In this document: positions 1 to 12,832 of the stretch, one piece after another
How the letters are laid out: each line of letters starts with the position of its first letter
Numbering within the stretch: the stretch's first letter is position 1
Source: Chondrilla cf. caribensis
Taxonomy: Eukaryota; Porifera; Demospongiae; Chondrillida; Chondrillidae
Length of the DNA stretch: 64,000 bases
Assembly (NCBI GenBank): GCA_964020155.1
Contig: OZ026566.1
Location: forward strand, 1,674,501 to 1,738,500
Direction: 5' to 3'
Program-made: the position numbers and the translations under genes
The notes under the pieces: model-generated
Databases searched by the model: none
What the model was told of the DNA's origin: nothing
What the model saw: the letters and a program-made list of their open reading frames with translations, nothing else

Positions 1-2607
1 GTGCTGCATGACTCTGTATATCGATATCACTCCTCAGCAGCTTCCCACAACTAGCACAATAAAACCAAAAACACAACTTTATCACATTATGGAAGCATTT
101 CAGCTGCACTAATCAACTGATATGGTACAGTTGCCATCACAGCAATACCAACAAGTACATGTGTACCAGTACAACATTCAAGCAAGGACAATCGACGTAT
201 CTGTACATATCACGGTGTACACAAATACCACACAAATGCTCACATAATGCTCACATTATTCAGTGTAATAGTGTGCACATATACAGCGGAAGAGGAACCT
301 GTGTAATGAGGTAACCTCTGATCCTAATTTCATTTACTTGGTTAGACAGGTGGCTATATTACATAGATTGAAGTATGCATGTACATACATATGCGGCAAG
401 CATGCAGAAAACATGGTATATACATGGATAAATGGGTAAATATGTACATGGTTTGGGTCTTTGGTTTTTTGGATAGTGGCTTTCCCAATTCCAATAAGAT
501 TACCCAACCCAACCTGTACTGTGAATATTGGTAACAACATTTTAGGGAATACAGATGGTTTGTGAAACTGAGAGTACATGTCGAGCATGAGAAAAGGGTG
601 AACGTACTCTTCACATTTGAGGGATTTGACTTCCTGTGGAGGTGGATCATCTTGTTTCACTGGAAGTGGAGATGGGTTGGAGATATAACATCATATCTCA
701 GAATATTACCTGCAGTATTGCAGTCACTATATGCATGCAATGTAACACAATGTCTGAATACAATTTCCTACATTGAAGGTTGCTTAATGATTCTTATAGT
801 AAAACAATACCACCACATCCACTAGGGCTATCCAGGCTCCAGAAGGCCCACTTCACAACATGTAATGATTGTAGTGAATGGACCTAAAACTATGAATTTG
901 CCTCCACTGGGCCTACAAAGTCATACGAACCTAGAGATTTTCATAAACAGGGACCAGTTGTGCCCTACTACAATACTGAAGTACTTCAACTATAACCAGC
1001 CCATGTTACCATGCATTACATAGACATTAACACTAGTATTAGTTTGTGAAGGATTCCTTTTTTTCCAAATTTCTTCACACAAGAAAATGCAGACACTCAA
1101 AAAGTACCTACTCGCCCTTTGTTTTGGGCTATGAATGATACCAAAGGTGAGTGAAGAACAGGAAATAGGATATCACATCTATATTGGTTAGTTCCATGCC
1201 AATGTAGAACAGACAACTATTCTTCAACACACACCCAATTTAGGGATGATTGCCAATAATATAACTTGGCACAAGGTCAAATACTCAACAAATTAAATAT
1301 GGCTGCCTATGCCTAATTACGTATGTAGTACATACAATGGACTGTACTTATTGTACATTCATGTCCACAGTTATAGACACTTCTTGCTGATGAAACACTT
1401 ACCATCAGATGCAGTTCCAAGCACATGACTAGTGGAGGACTGTTGAGGATCGTCGATGTCTGGATCATCTTGATGAGACAATAACCTGCAAATATAACAT
1501 CAATGTTCAATATACACAGCTTCAGGTTAAATTGCTTGGCTGCCTGGTGTAACATATGTACAAAAATATACAGAAGAGAGCTTATAATCAATACAACATT
1601 GTGCTATCAATGAGACATGATCTGGTATAGAATCTGGGTGCTTTTCCATGAAATTGGCAATTTAATTTCCATAGTTTAAATTTGTGTATACATAAAAGTG
1701 ATGGTCCTGATGGTAAATGCTATGTGGAGCTATAGGTACAACTTTGCAAAGGGAACCACTGGGATATTAGATGGTGGTATGGTACAGAATGGCAAATCTC
1801 AAGAAAACCTTGTATTTAATCAACAATAATAGTCTGGAAGGGGGTTCGTGTCAACACTAAAAAGCCTCCCACCCACGGGTCTGCTGCTATCCACTGCTAC
1901 GAGTTATATGAGACATTGGGAAAAGTGGGATTCTTCACCCCTATGTATGTATTATACATCACATCAATCTTGCGATTTTATGAGTATAAACTAACATTGA
2001 TATCAACTGTGTGCAGTACGACCACACTGAAACCTATTTTGGCTCCAATCAGTGTACAACAATAGTACCAAGAGATTGAAGATGATGTGTGACAACATAG
2101 ATGCTGTACACAATGCGAACCAGGGTGACCATGATCAGGAACAGAACTACCCTAGCCTGAACAGCGACTACAATTATGACCACATCACTATAAAAGTTTA
2201 GCCCGGCTATAGCGAATACAGCGTGTTACATCGTCATATATATTAAATATCACGAAATATCTATGGTCATAGAACACAAACCGTACCCACATTATTGACA
2301 AGATATGTTAACACAACAGGACATTACTGGAGGTAATAACATACTGTTGTGTAAACATGACGGATGAGTATACGCACACAAGTACAGTGAGCTGATTTGT
2401 TGGTCAAACGATAAGATATGACCAAATAGCGTACCATTCCATGGCTGGTTGAACTCCCTGGTTACCAGTAGCAGCAACGGACTTTTCTCTATCGGAGTAG
2501 AAATAAGTACGGGTGTTTAATGGTCATTATAACAAAAATATTATTGTAACATACGCTCTGTTCCTTGGAAACCCCATTTCAACGAGCATTTCTACGAAGT
2601 CCGACAT
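1..2607 (-). CDS. UBXN1: UBXN1-like p97 adaptor, 5' exons (partial)
   Basis: Exons read on the minus strand: 2607-2555, 2488-2435, 1485-1403, 659-608 and 50-1, the last cut by the window edge; all phases join. The start is MSDFVEMLVEMGFPRNR, a UBA-type opening. The next exon reads EKSVAATGNQGVQPAMEW and the third LLSHQDDPDIDDPQQ, which match the UBA region of UBXN1 (human landmark TGNQGIEAAMDW followed by HEDDPDVDEP). Exons 4-5 join to KCEDCGKLLRSDIDIQSHAA, a CxxC...H zinc-finger-like module that I recall in invertebrate UBXN1 relatives. The coiled coil and C-terminal UBX domain would lie outside the window. Known role of the family: ubiquitin-binding cofactor of the p97/VCP ATPase in protein quality control. 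The identity rests on the UBA match; the tiny exons (50-83 nt) carry the main risk of a boundary error. Confidence 0.82.
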
Positions 2608-3064
2608 CTTGGCAGTCGATTACTCGGGGATCCCCCTATATTCCGCAGACGTGTATACAGTACAGTATATTATCTCGACTCGGTATACTACCACCATAAA
2701 CGTGTGGTGTAGCGGCTACATTAATGTGGTTTATAAGCCATGGACACATGTATAATCCGTGCAGCTATAAAATATACAGTTCATCCATTCATGTTTTCTA
2801 CGAAAAGATATTCAACATCCATACATGTCTACACAAAGGCCATGGGCTGTGGAAAGAAAGGATGCATTTAAATAGCAGGACTGTCCCCCAGCCCAGTTAG
2901 TTGGTATAGATTCCAACTGCTTGTAATGTACATAGCACGTATATTATGTTATTAATTCAATATTGCTTCTTTATCTAAGTAACAACAAACTTGGAATTCC
3001 TCTTCAAGGGTAGCTGCCATTACAATGCCTCACATATACGATTACAGACAGTAGCATGATAAAA
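2608..3064. other. intergenic, UBXN1 / LRR1
   Basis: Spacer of about 460 bp between the UBXN1 start and the LRR1 stop, both on the minus strand. No conserved ORF is visible. It must hold the UBXN1 promoter and LRR1 3' end, but no TATA box or clear poly(A) signal stands out. Confidence 0.5.
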
Positions 3065-5406
3065 CTACACTAAGTGGTTCCATAATTTAAGACAATTTGC
3101 TTTACAAAGAAACATTTCCACTGGAACAGTAACTGTGCCTTGTCTGTCAACGGCTGTGACTGTTGCAGCCACTTTGTGGAGGCTCAAGCTTGCAACATGG
3201 TGAATGTACACATCAAAGCAGGCATTCCCACAGAGACACTTTTTGGCCAGATCCAAATGATGGCAAAGAACAACAGGAACAAACGTGGCATCATAGGGTA
3301 TCCTACGGGAGGATGAGACAAGACACATATGTAGTTCACCATCTACAGTAGAACCCTGCATATTCTGTTAAATCATTGTAAATTTACAACATCAGAGACT
3401 AAACACATACAGTGCATGTATAGATGTATCACACATTTTACGTAAATCACAGAATGAAAGAAATGTTAATCTGCGTGAGTACCTTGCTTTTTTGATTGCT
3501 CTGGCTGATAATTCCATCAGAGGGGGTAAATTCAGACTGCCGCATCGTGAGACCATCCCAGTTGACTGAAAAGGATTGCCAAACAAATCCACAGATTCCA
3601 ATGATAACTTTGAGAACGAATGAGGTAGAACCTTTATTTGGTTGTGACTAGCTGAGAAGAATTTCAATTTTCTAAGCTTTCCAAAATTCCTCGGAATAAA
3701 TGTTATGTCATTACAATCAATCTTTAAATGGATCATCTGTTGCAACAAAGAAATGTTGTTTGGAAGAACCTAAAGTACACAAAATATATGTCTGTGATAC
3801 TTATATAGCATATATCAACTGTGGCTAATTTATACATGTATCTACATACATACATCTGTTATGTACAATGTTACAAAAGGCCATACATAAGTTGCTTGGA
3901 ACGAAGAATCATTTTAAAATCACAGCTGATGTGGATTAGGAAGCATACCAAATCACAACATCTTTGCCAAATAATGTCATGCGTTTATACAAACGTTCTT
4001 CATATCATGTTATATACAGTGAATTATTGTTAATCAGTCATTGCTTTATCCACCACAATTTCTCAGTACAAAACTAAAATCCAAGTAATAATGAACATCT
4101 AGATAATTGGCCAAATTTGTTAATCTGCCATATTTTTGAAAATGAATTCACTGCGCACATCTCATCAACAAAAGGATACTACAGATGACTCACTTTGATA
4201 CGGTTTCGGCTAAGGTCAAGTGTTTTGATGGTAGATGCAAAGGGTCCTGAGCAGATAACTGGAGGAAAATACTCTATATCGTTTCCTGACAGCTTTAATT
4301 CACACAAACGGCAATCTTTCATAGAGTCTGGTAGGCCACATATTTTATTGTTGGATAAATCCAAGTAAGTCAAGTTTTTCAACCGGCAAATCCGTACGTC
4401 AATACGAGTGAGGTTGATACCAGTAGCCTCCAACTGTTCCAGTGTTGGAGGAAATCCTGCTAAAGGATACGCAGACTTGCTCGTGATCCTCAATCTTGAT
4501 TTAGGCATATCACTGTTCTTGGCTGAGAGGTCCGCAGATATAGCAGGTACACTCAGTGAGGTTCCATTAGAAGCAGCAAGAACCTGACCAGACGGTGACA
4601 TGGCAATCCTCAGCAAGTTGAACACAGTCTTCAACTGTGGCGGGTCAGCCTGTATAAGCACCAAGAATACAGCAACAATGCATAATAGTGTGCTAGTGGA
4701 CCAGATTCCAAATTCCATTTACCTTCACAACCAATAGTGTATGCTAACATAAGGCATAGGCTAGAAGGGTCACTAACCTTGCTTAATGCTAGAGTGTGAG
4801 GTGGGTTGTGGAAACATATGGTTCCCTTTCCTTCTCCAATGAATTTGGAATATATTTTCTTGATATTGTTGCTGATCTGAATATTGATACAGGAGCAAGA
4901 GACTGTTGTAATACTGAAATTCATAATTTGTTTCAATTCGTAGAGGATGAAATGGAATGAACAGCCCAGGACAGCCTTTTCATCATTGGGCTACCGATAG
5001 AAATTATACAGTGTCATCTCCTAAGATGACTTAGAAATCGAATACATTTGTCCCCAGCTCAATATTCGCCATGCCTACTGAAAGATGTACATTTCAACAT
5101 AGACACTCTAAACTACGTCTATGATTTCAAGTTGCATCCCGAGTTACGTAGGCCCCTCTGCCTCACCTTATACTGTATCCCAGAGGGATTTTTACTAGTC
5201 TGTACAACCAAACAAATGTTTCTACTGTCAAAATCGTCTGCTTCAGGTGAATTTGTAGAGCCTTTTCTCCTTTTACCGACAGTAGTACTCTCTTTCTTCC
5301 CAACAATCAATGTAGCTTTAGATTTGGGTTGTTTGCTGAATGATCCATTAGTTGTTGCAGAAGGTAAAACGTCAAAATGAGTCTCCACTTCACAGGTGAG
5401 ACGCAT
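3065..5406 (-). CDS. LRR1: LRR1 (PPIL5), CUL2 E3 ligase substrate receptor
   Basis: Five exons: 5406-5167, 4876-4778, 4649-4194, 3769-3483, 3302-3065; phases 0,0,0,2 join to about 439 codons (human about 414). The start MRLTCEVE aligns with the human opening MKLHCEVE; an in-frame ATG lies upstream but the conserved start fits better. The second exon (NIKKIYSKFIGEGKGTI) and third (RITSKSAYPLAGFPPTLEQL) follow the family. Leucine-rich repeats run through exons 3-4 (LTYLDLSNNKICGLP, IKTLDLSRNRIK). The C-terminus carries IPYDATFVPVVLC, then LDLAKKCLCGNACF and KVAATVTAVD, as in human LRR1. Known role: substrate receptor of CUL2 E3 ligase, which ubiquitylates the CMG helicase at replication termination. 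It is divergent from TBCB, with 83 bp between start codons. Confidence 0.93.
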
Positions 5407-5489
5407 TATCGGTGAAATACTTTGCACAGAATTTCGAACTAGCTATGTTAGTCGTGTTATGTCATTTCCCGCCAAATTAATACAAGAAA
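5407..5489. promoter_or_regulatory. bidirectional promoter LRR1/TBCB with E2F-like site
   Basis: Only 83 bp separate the LRR1 and TBCB start codons. TTTCCCGCCAAA at 5465-5476 matches the E2F/DP consensus (TTTSSCGC) read in either direction. No TATA box is visible. The function is inferred from position and motif only. Confidence 0.6.
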
Positions 5490-8400
5490 ATGGCCGCTTA
5501 TTCCAATTTTGTTATTACCAGCTCTCTAAACTCTTTTGCATCGGAAAAGAGATTTCAAATGAACATTACAGTATTTTCTCTCAAGGTAAGTTATTCTTAG
5601 AGGGATATGTAATCAAATCGTTAAGATACCGGGTAATTCGTGACTATTCTGGACTCTATTCGTAATGTTCCTATTAGTACTCTTTTATATTTTGTTGGAT
5701 AACCATAATATATTCAATCTCTGTATTCTAATCTTTTGCATTTTTAGGGTAGACTTGAGTTGATTACCGGGGTGTCCTCGTCCACTATGCAAATCGAGGT
5801 CTTTGATTCCACTGGCCAGTCCGTCTGTACCTTGGACAACGACGATGCACAACTGAACACTTACCCTATTGCGGATGGCATGAGAATACACGTGAGGCAG
5901 GATTTCGTGCTTTCTGTTACATATATTAGCATTGTATTAGTATTGTATTAGTACATGTCCACAGCTGCCATATATTACTGTCATACATCATGTTGGTAAA
6001 TGTGGAGGTTACATCAATATTTCATAGTTAACCTTAATTAGCTTAAAATGGTTGTTTTCTATGCAGATTTGTAGTGTACATGTGCACATCTGTATTGAGA
6101 TATCTTACTTGTTATATTTTATATGGGAGCCAGCACTTAATTATAGATTTAATTTGTAGAAACGTACTGTAAAATTAGTAGACTTGACCTTGAACACTTA
6201 CATCATATATACCTAGCCTACTTATTTGCATACTGTTGTGTATAGTATGTTGACTCCACTAAGAAATCACGTGTAACATAGAACTGATCTGTTCTATGCT
6301 ACGGTACTGTCAGTAAAAAACTGAATGTACTACGGGTTGCCTACAGATGAACGGACTTGTTAAGTACGGTTTACCTACGTGTTGATACCTACGTGCTACG
6401 TACGGGTTGTTACTTTTCTTGAGAAAGTGATAATCGAAAGGAATGCAGACCTCAAGCGTCCTTTCAAGTGTAGAAGAAATCCAGAACCCTTCTGTCGTGA
6501 GAAAAGTAACATCACATGAAATCATGTGTAACATAGAACTGAACTGTTCTATGCTACATGTGATTTCTAAGTGGAGTCACCATACTATACACAACAGTAT
6601 TGTCAATGTCAATGTTGAGCTTTTCTGATTGATGTACTGTGCAGGTTACTGGAGAAGCTCCATTGCTGATGGGTGAAAGCCTCTCAAGTGTACCGAAATA
6701 TGAGATGAGTGCAGAGGAGTATGAGAAGCGTTCTGGTACTTATAATGTTGTACATACATTAAATGCATACAAGATACCTGCAGAACCATACATATGTAGT
6801 GTTGTGTATTGCTGTACTACAGTGTGTACTTGCAGAAGCAAACATACTAGTGTGTACTGTTGTACCAAAGTCCACACCTATGCAACCATGCAAGCTGCTG
6901 TGTACTGTTGTAGTGGAACTTGTTATACACAGGCATACAGATGGTAATCAAGCTAATAGAACTGACGTTTTGTCTACATGGGATGTTTCTGAGTAAATGC
7001 CATTCAAAAACTGCACAATAGGACATTTGATGAAGGTGTTTCATATTCCTACTTATGTATGTAGTCTCTTTCTCAACTACTGAAATGCTCACATTCATGT
7101 GTTATTCTATATACTGTGCATATAATACAGCAACATTCAGAACTCTTGGAGTCGCAATTAGCAATACAACATAGTATAAAACATTTATAGTACATCACAT
7201 GCCTACATATGTGCATATATGTACTGCCTATTACTTGTTCAAGGTAGCCCCGAGTATTTTTCTGATCTGCAGTTTCACAATATTTGTATTAGATTCAGTT
7301 CTAGCTTTTAAAAAGAAGCACAAAATGGGCCGCTTTGCTGAAAAGGATGAAGATGCTGAAAAAGCTGAGCTGGAGGAAGAAGAAAGGCAAGCAAAGTTAG
7401 CAGGAGAAATGAAAGTTGGTGATAGATGTGAAGTTAGAGTAGCACACAGTGCAGAAGGAAAAAGAGGGACTGTTATGTTTATAGGTGAGTAGTGCCAGTA
7501 ACATGCAGTTTAAACAATGTAGAGCTGTCAGCCATGTCTGTAGGCCACCAAATAGCTGCATATTACATTATACTATACATTTGGATTGTGAAAATGTCAA
7601 ATGTACTTCAGCGGATAAAATATGTGAAAATAAGTTGGATCAGCTAACTGTTGTAATAAGTAGTCTTTTGCATCTATATAAAAGTTTTCAGTAGGAGTTT
7701 TCATGTGAGGCAATTTTTGACAGCTTTACACTAATGATGTATCAACCTTGTATAATGGTGTCATTCCAAAATTAAAAATTAATATTGTATCATAATAGCA
7801 TGATGTGAAGGATCATTACTGTACAGGAGTTGATTTATCATGTCATCCAGGTTATATGGATTTACCCATACAGTAAGAAATTATGCAGGTGCCACTCTTA
7901 CTGAGTCCATATTTCTATTGCACAATTCTAAACAGTTTAGATAATGTAGAGCTGTCAGCCATGTCTATAGGCCATCAAAATAGCTGTATATATACTGCAA
8001 TACATTTGGATTGTGAAATCTTTGTATGTACTTCAGTCGATGATGTGAAGGATCATTACTGTACAGGAGTCGATTTATCATGCAGTCATGCAGGTTATAT
8101 GGATTTACCCATACAATGAGGAATTATGCAGGTGCCACTCTTCACTTAATGACTCCATGATTACCGTATGTGATTATTATGTATAATCGAATGCACAACG
8201 GTCAACTCCCAACCATATGTTGGTATGAAGTTGATATACCTCAGGATGTTCCCTTTCTCAACTAAATTACAGTTGATCAAGGGAAAGCTACACCAGACTA
8301 ATCCCTGGGTAGGGACTTTTGAGACCATTACAGACCAGAAGCCATACTGCATGATCAGTTACGTATGTACCTCACTCGTACTCGGAATGACAAGTGCTCT

Positions 8401-10623
8401 TTACTTGAATCTTGTAATATAAAGTTCGATTACAAAAGGTGTAAGCTACCAACACTATGACTACATGGTACAATATGCCATAATCAATCCTATGTGAAGT
8501 TATAAGCCTAACACATACATAAAGTATGTATGTTTGTACATACGTACATTAGAATAATACTGTGTGAAGTTAGTACTATTTTAGTATTGTGTACCGTTTG
8601 TAGCACTTATCATAATATCGTTATTATCACTGAATGTAAATCTCCAGTAGCTCCAAGTAGAGGTTTTCGTTGTTATCCTCATTAGCACACAGACGCACTT
8701 CAATGTCCCCCTCCACTTCCTGTGGTAGAGTACGACAGAACCAGGGCATTCCAGGTTGTGCACAGCAGTTGTTACCAGTACCACAACCCTCTCCGTCCCA
8801 CAAAACATCCTCTATAAACACACGGTTATTCTGTTCCCAAGCCCCAGTTGCTCCTGACTCACAATAGTAATTGTTCTCCACAAACACAGGAGGAGCTGGT
8901 CCTGGGTACTTGGCACATGGACAATTCCAACGAGGGTAGTTGTAATCATCAGAGAGTCCTGCAGCATAGGTCCATATGTGCTTTCTAGGAGATCCGTATG
9001 TTATAGACATACCATCAACATAGTAGGAGTTGATGCCTGTTGGTCCTGCAAATGCATTCATATGCCAGTACTGATAGCCCACAGCTTGTCCACACACCTT
9101 CTGGTACTTCATTCCGTGAGTTGGGTAGATAAGTGATGAACAGCTACCACCACCACTGCTTGCCCTTGTACATAGAAAGAATCACATATGCATTTCAACC
9201 ACCCTTGGAACCTCAAATTTGCAAACTCACTTTTGGGGTAATACTTGTACTCCACAGCTACAATATGAATTATCCCATTGGGTACAGTATTAGTATGCCA
9301 CTATGTATGTACTTATGTTTGAACCTTGGTGTATCCAGTAACCAGACGTGCTGTATGTAATATTTTATCTATCATGCATAGTGGTACCTGTCTAGAGTGG
9401 ATAATTTTTAAAATGTTTTTTAGCTGTGATAACTGACTACCTGATGAACACAACCAACGACCCTATGTCAAATGTTGGAGTGTTAGGTTTAAATTTGCCT
9501 TCTGCTATTGACCACAATCAGGTACTGTACATGTACTTATCATTACTTTTCATACCAAATGAACAGTACTTCAGTTGATTTGAATCTCACAACTATTTGG
9601 ATTAATTTGGTGAATTTCTATTACTTGCACCGCAAGAGTCAGAATCAGAGTCATTTATGCATATGTTATAGGAAGTAAAATGGGGACAGAATGACGAGAC
9701 ACCAAATATATTGATAATGCACAATATAACTGGTCTTGTGACAAGAGACCACCTGTTTTATGAGACCATTCTATCAGAACATTGACCGGTATTTGATGCA
9801 TACATGTGAACCTATGTACATACATATGTATTGTGATTTTGTAGGGAAGACAGATTTCAAAGAAGGATGGTGGATTGGTGTAAAGTATGACGAACCGCTT
9901 GGGAAGAATGACGGAAGGTATACATTAGTATAATAGACACCCTCATCTATTGGACTCTTTATGTAGTGTGAATTACAGTTTGTATACATACATGCATACT
10001 CAGTGGCATCGAAATAGAGTCACCTGGGGCAACCTTGGATGCCCCACTTTTTAGTACAGCACCAGGATTTTTTTTATTTTAAATCACAGAAAAAATAATT
10101 AAATAACCAAAACCTACTATTTATATCCTAGATGACATTATCTGTCTCTTGGGCATTGCTGACAGAGGGAATAACTATCAAAGTATTAAAATTTTCATCT
10201 ATTCTACTTCCATTTATAGAGCTTTTTTTTCTTGCAACAAAAATGTCTTCTTCGCCATTGCTACATTATTTGACTTTGCATGCGAAGTCCTTGGGTTTGA
10301 CAACCACGTCTGCAGATGATAGTGTGGACTCCCCACTTTCTAATGCTTCCTACACCTCTGATCCACATCTGTTTTATACACAGGAATAGGCAATATTGTA
10401 TATACATGTATATTGTAGTTGTACAGTCTGTCTGTGCACAACTACTGTTCACCTTTGACAAAATGTTGATTTTGATTTAATATTTTCTACTGCATTTGTA
10501 TCCTGTAGTTTTGGTGGAAAACGGTACTTTTCTTGTCCTCACAAATATGGAGTCTTTGTGAGACCCTCTACAGTTACCGTAGGGGATTTCCCTGAAGAGA
10601 GCTATTCAGATGATGAAATGTGA
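5490..10623 (+). CDS. TBCB: tubulin-folding cofactor B
   Basis: Six exons: 5490-5585, 5748-5891, 6645-6735, 7293-7484, 9845-9917, 10509-10623; phases 0,0,1,1,2 join to 236 codons plus stop (human 244). An N-terminal ubiquitin-like domain ([33 protein letters not shown]) is followed by a charged coiled coil ([20 protein letters not shown]) and a CAP-Gly domain ([17 protein letters not shown], then [17 protein letters not shown]). The protein ends in DDEM, close to the human acidic tail. Known role: binds alpha-tubulin in the tubulin folding and dissociation pathway with TBCE. Intron 4 (2.4 kb) holds a truncated antisense fibrinogen-like gene, and exons 4-5 lie in a segmental duplication. Exon 6 is present only once, so this copy is the complete gene. 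Confidence 0.95.
6231..6599. mobile_element. foldback / MITE-like element in TBCB intron 2
   Basis: Inverted terminal repeats of about 40 bp: the left arm starts TACTGTTGTGTATAGTATG at 6231, and the right arm 6560-6599 is its near-exact reverse complement. Inside each arm lies a second palindromic stretch (AACATAGAACTGATCTGTTC at about 6278 and a near copy at about 6530). There is no ORF, so it is probably a non-autonomous DNA element. Confidence 0.65.
7052..9936. repeat. segmental duplication, copy 1
   Basis: This stretch is near-identical over long blocks to 11307-15374. Shared landmarks in the same order: the GTATGTAGTCTCTTTCTC flank, TBCB exon 4, an intronic block with the string AGCTGTCAGCCATGTCT, the antisense fibrinogen-like 3' half and TBCB exon 5. 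An internal tandem copy is also present (7801-7940 resembles 8041-8165). Copy 1 lacks about 0.85 kb of the fibrinogen-like 5' half and more of the following flank, so it is shorter (2.9 kb against 4.1 kb). Confidence 0.85.
8627..9175 (-). pseudogene. truncated fibrinogen-like gene copy
   Basis: This is the 3' half of the gene found complete at 12833-13948. The match starts at about 9175 ([11 protein letters not shown]) and runs through [32 protein letters not shown] and [14 protein letters not shown] to the same stop, LELLEIYIQ. The signal peptide, spacer and first cysteine motif are missing because the homology breaks off at about 9175. The remaining frame is open and shows some substitutions relative to copy 2 (such as [17 protein letters not shown]). 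It lies antisense within TBCB intron 4. No promoter or start is evident. It could still serve as a 3' exon of an unseen transcript, but truncated pseudogene is the simpler reading. Confidence 0.75.
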
Positions 10624-11306
10624 TGCATCACCTGCTGTTTAATGCATGAATGACAAATTATTCGAGATATTCATCCAAATTGTGACTTTAGTCAACAGTT
10701 ATTACTTGAATGCCAAGGTTGAAACCAAACACAGTGGACGTTGTAGAACAGCAGAATGTAAACACCAATGTATGTAGTATGTAGTTAAAACAAGATCCAC
10801 TTACAAAGTATTGTAACATTTACTGCAGCAGTTGTATATACGTTTATAGGGTGAATTGCTCAAGTTAATTTTTTCATTATTGAATGTATAATACTCTGTA
10901 GGGATTGCATATATACATGTATTCATGTGCATGAATTGAAATGGGAACATTTTGTGTGTACCTGACAGAGACTTACATGGTCGAAATTTCTTACAAATTA
11001 TTCATGATTGCTATGTATTATTTGCATAAAGTATTGCCGTTTCAATTTTTTGCTTTAACTATGATCAAGCCACTACAGTATTATGTTTATGGATTGAGAG
11101 GTCTCCAGCTGCTCTTCCCCCACCCCACTGTATAACAGTACATCTTGCATGGAGGTTTACACCTCATGCCCTGGCTCTTTGGTTTTTCTTGAGCATACAA
11201 ATCAGACCCATAGACAGGGTTCGAGGGATTTGGTCCGACTGTATTATAGCTGGAAACTGGAGTATGTTCTCTCCATCATAGACAAATATTTTTTCATCAC
11301 CTCACT
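10624..11306. other. spacer between TBCB and duplication copy 2
   Basis: About 680 bp after the TBCB stop. No supported ORF, RNA gene or inverted-repeat element was seen. It presumably includes the TBCB 3' UTR. Confidence 0.5.
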
Positions 11307-12832
11307 TACGTATGTAGTCTCTTTCTCAAGTACTGAAATGCCCACATTCATATGTTATTCCATATACCGTGCATATAATACAGCAGCATTCAGAGCTTGT
11401 GGAGTCGCAATTAGCAATGCAACACAGTGTATAACATGTATACCAATGTTAATTTCTAGTACACTGCATGCCTTTATATTATGTGCATATATGTACTGCC
11501 TATTGCTTATTTCAGATATCTCTAAATAGTTTTCTGATCTGCAGTTTCACAATATCTGTATTAGATTCAGTTCTAGCTTTTAAAAAGAAGCACAAAATGG
11601 GCCGCTTTGCTGAAAAGGATGAAGATGCTGAAAAAGCTGAGCTGGAGGAAGAAGAAAGGCAAGCAAAGTTAGCAGGAGAAATGAAAGTTGGTGATAGATG
11701 TGAAGTTAGAGTAGCACACAGTGCAGAAGGAAAAGGAGGGACTGTTATGTTTATAGGTGAGTATAGTGTCGAGCTGTATGGATGCACTGTACATATCTTA
11801 CTTTACTTTATCACATTATATGCTGTGTATCGTGTGTCCGCAGTGAATAGGTACATAATATATTTCACCATTTTGATACAACAGTTATTGTCAAGGTAAT
11901 AGTCTTGGTAGAGTTATTTATATGAGCTGTATATTTCTATTGCACAATTCTAAACAGTTTAAACAATGTAAAGCTGTCAGCCATGTCTGTAGGCCATCAA
12001 AATGGCTGCATATTACACTATACAATACATTTGGATTGTGAAATCTCTGTCAAATGTACTTCAGCCGATAAAATATGTGAAAATAAGTGGGGTCAGCTAT
12101 TATGCATTGTCTTTTTCATCTATGTAGAAGTTTCAGTAGGAGTTTTATGCGAGGCAATGTTTGACAGCTTTACACTAATAATGTATCAACCTTGTTTAAG
12201 GTGACATTCCAAAATTAAAAATTACTATTGTATCATATGTAGCATGATGTGAAGGATCATTACTGTACAGGGATCGATTTATCATGCAGTTATGCAGGTT
12301 ATATGGATTTACCCATACAGTAAGGAATTATGCAGGTGCCACTCTTCTCTTACTGAGTCCATGATTACGTATCTGTTTATTATGTATAATTGAATGCACA
12401 ACGGTCAACTCCCAACCATACGTTGGTATGAAGTTGATATACGTACCTCAGTCCATTCCCCTTTCTCAACTAAATTACAGTTGATCAAGGGTGAGCTACA
12501 CCAGACTAATCCCTGGGTAGGGACGTTTGAGACCATTACAGACCAGAAGCCATACTGCATGATCAGTTACTTACGTACCTCGGTCATGCTCGGAATAACA
12601 AGTGCTCTTTACTTGAATCTTAATTGTATGTAAAGTTTGATTACAAAAGGTGTAAGCTACCAACACTATGACTACACGGTACATTATGCCATAATCAATC
12701 CTATGTGAAGTTATTGCCTAATACATACATATAGTACGTATGTTTGTACATACATTGGAATAATACTGTGTGAAGTTAGTACTATTTTAGTATTGTGTAC
12801 CGTTTGTAGCACTTATCATAATATCGTTATTA

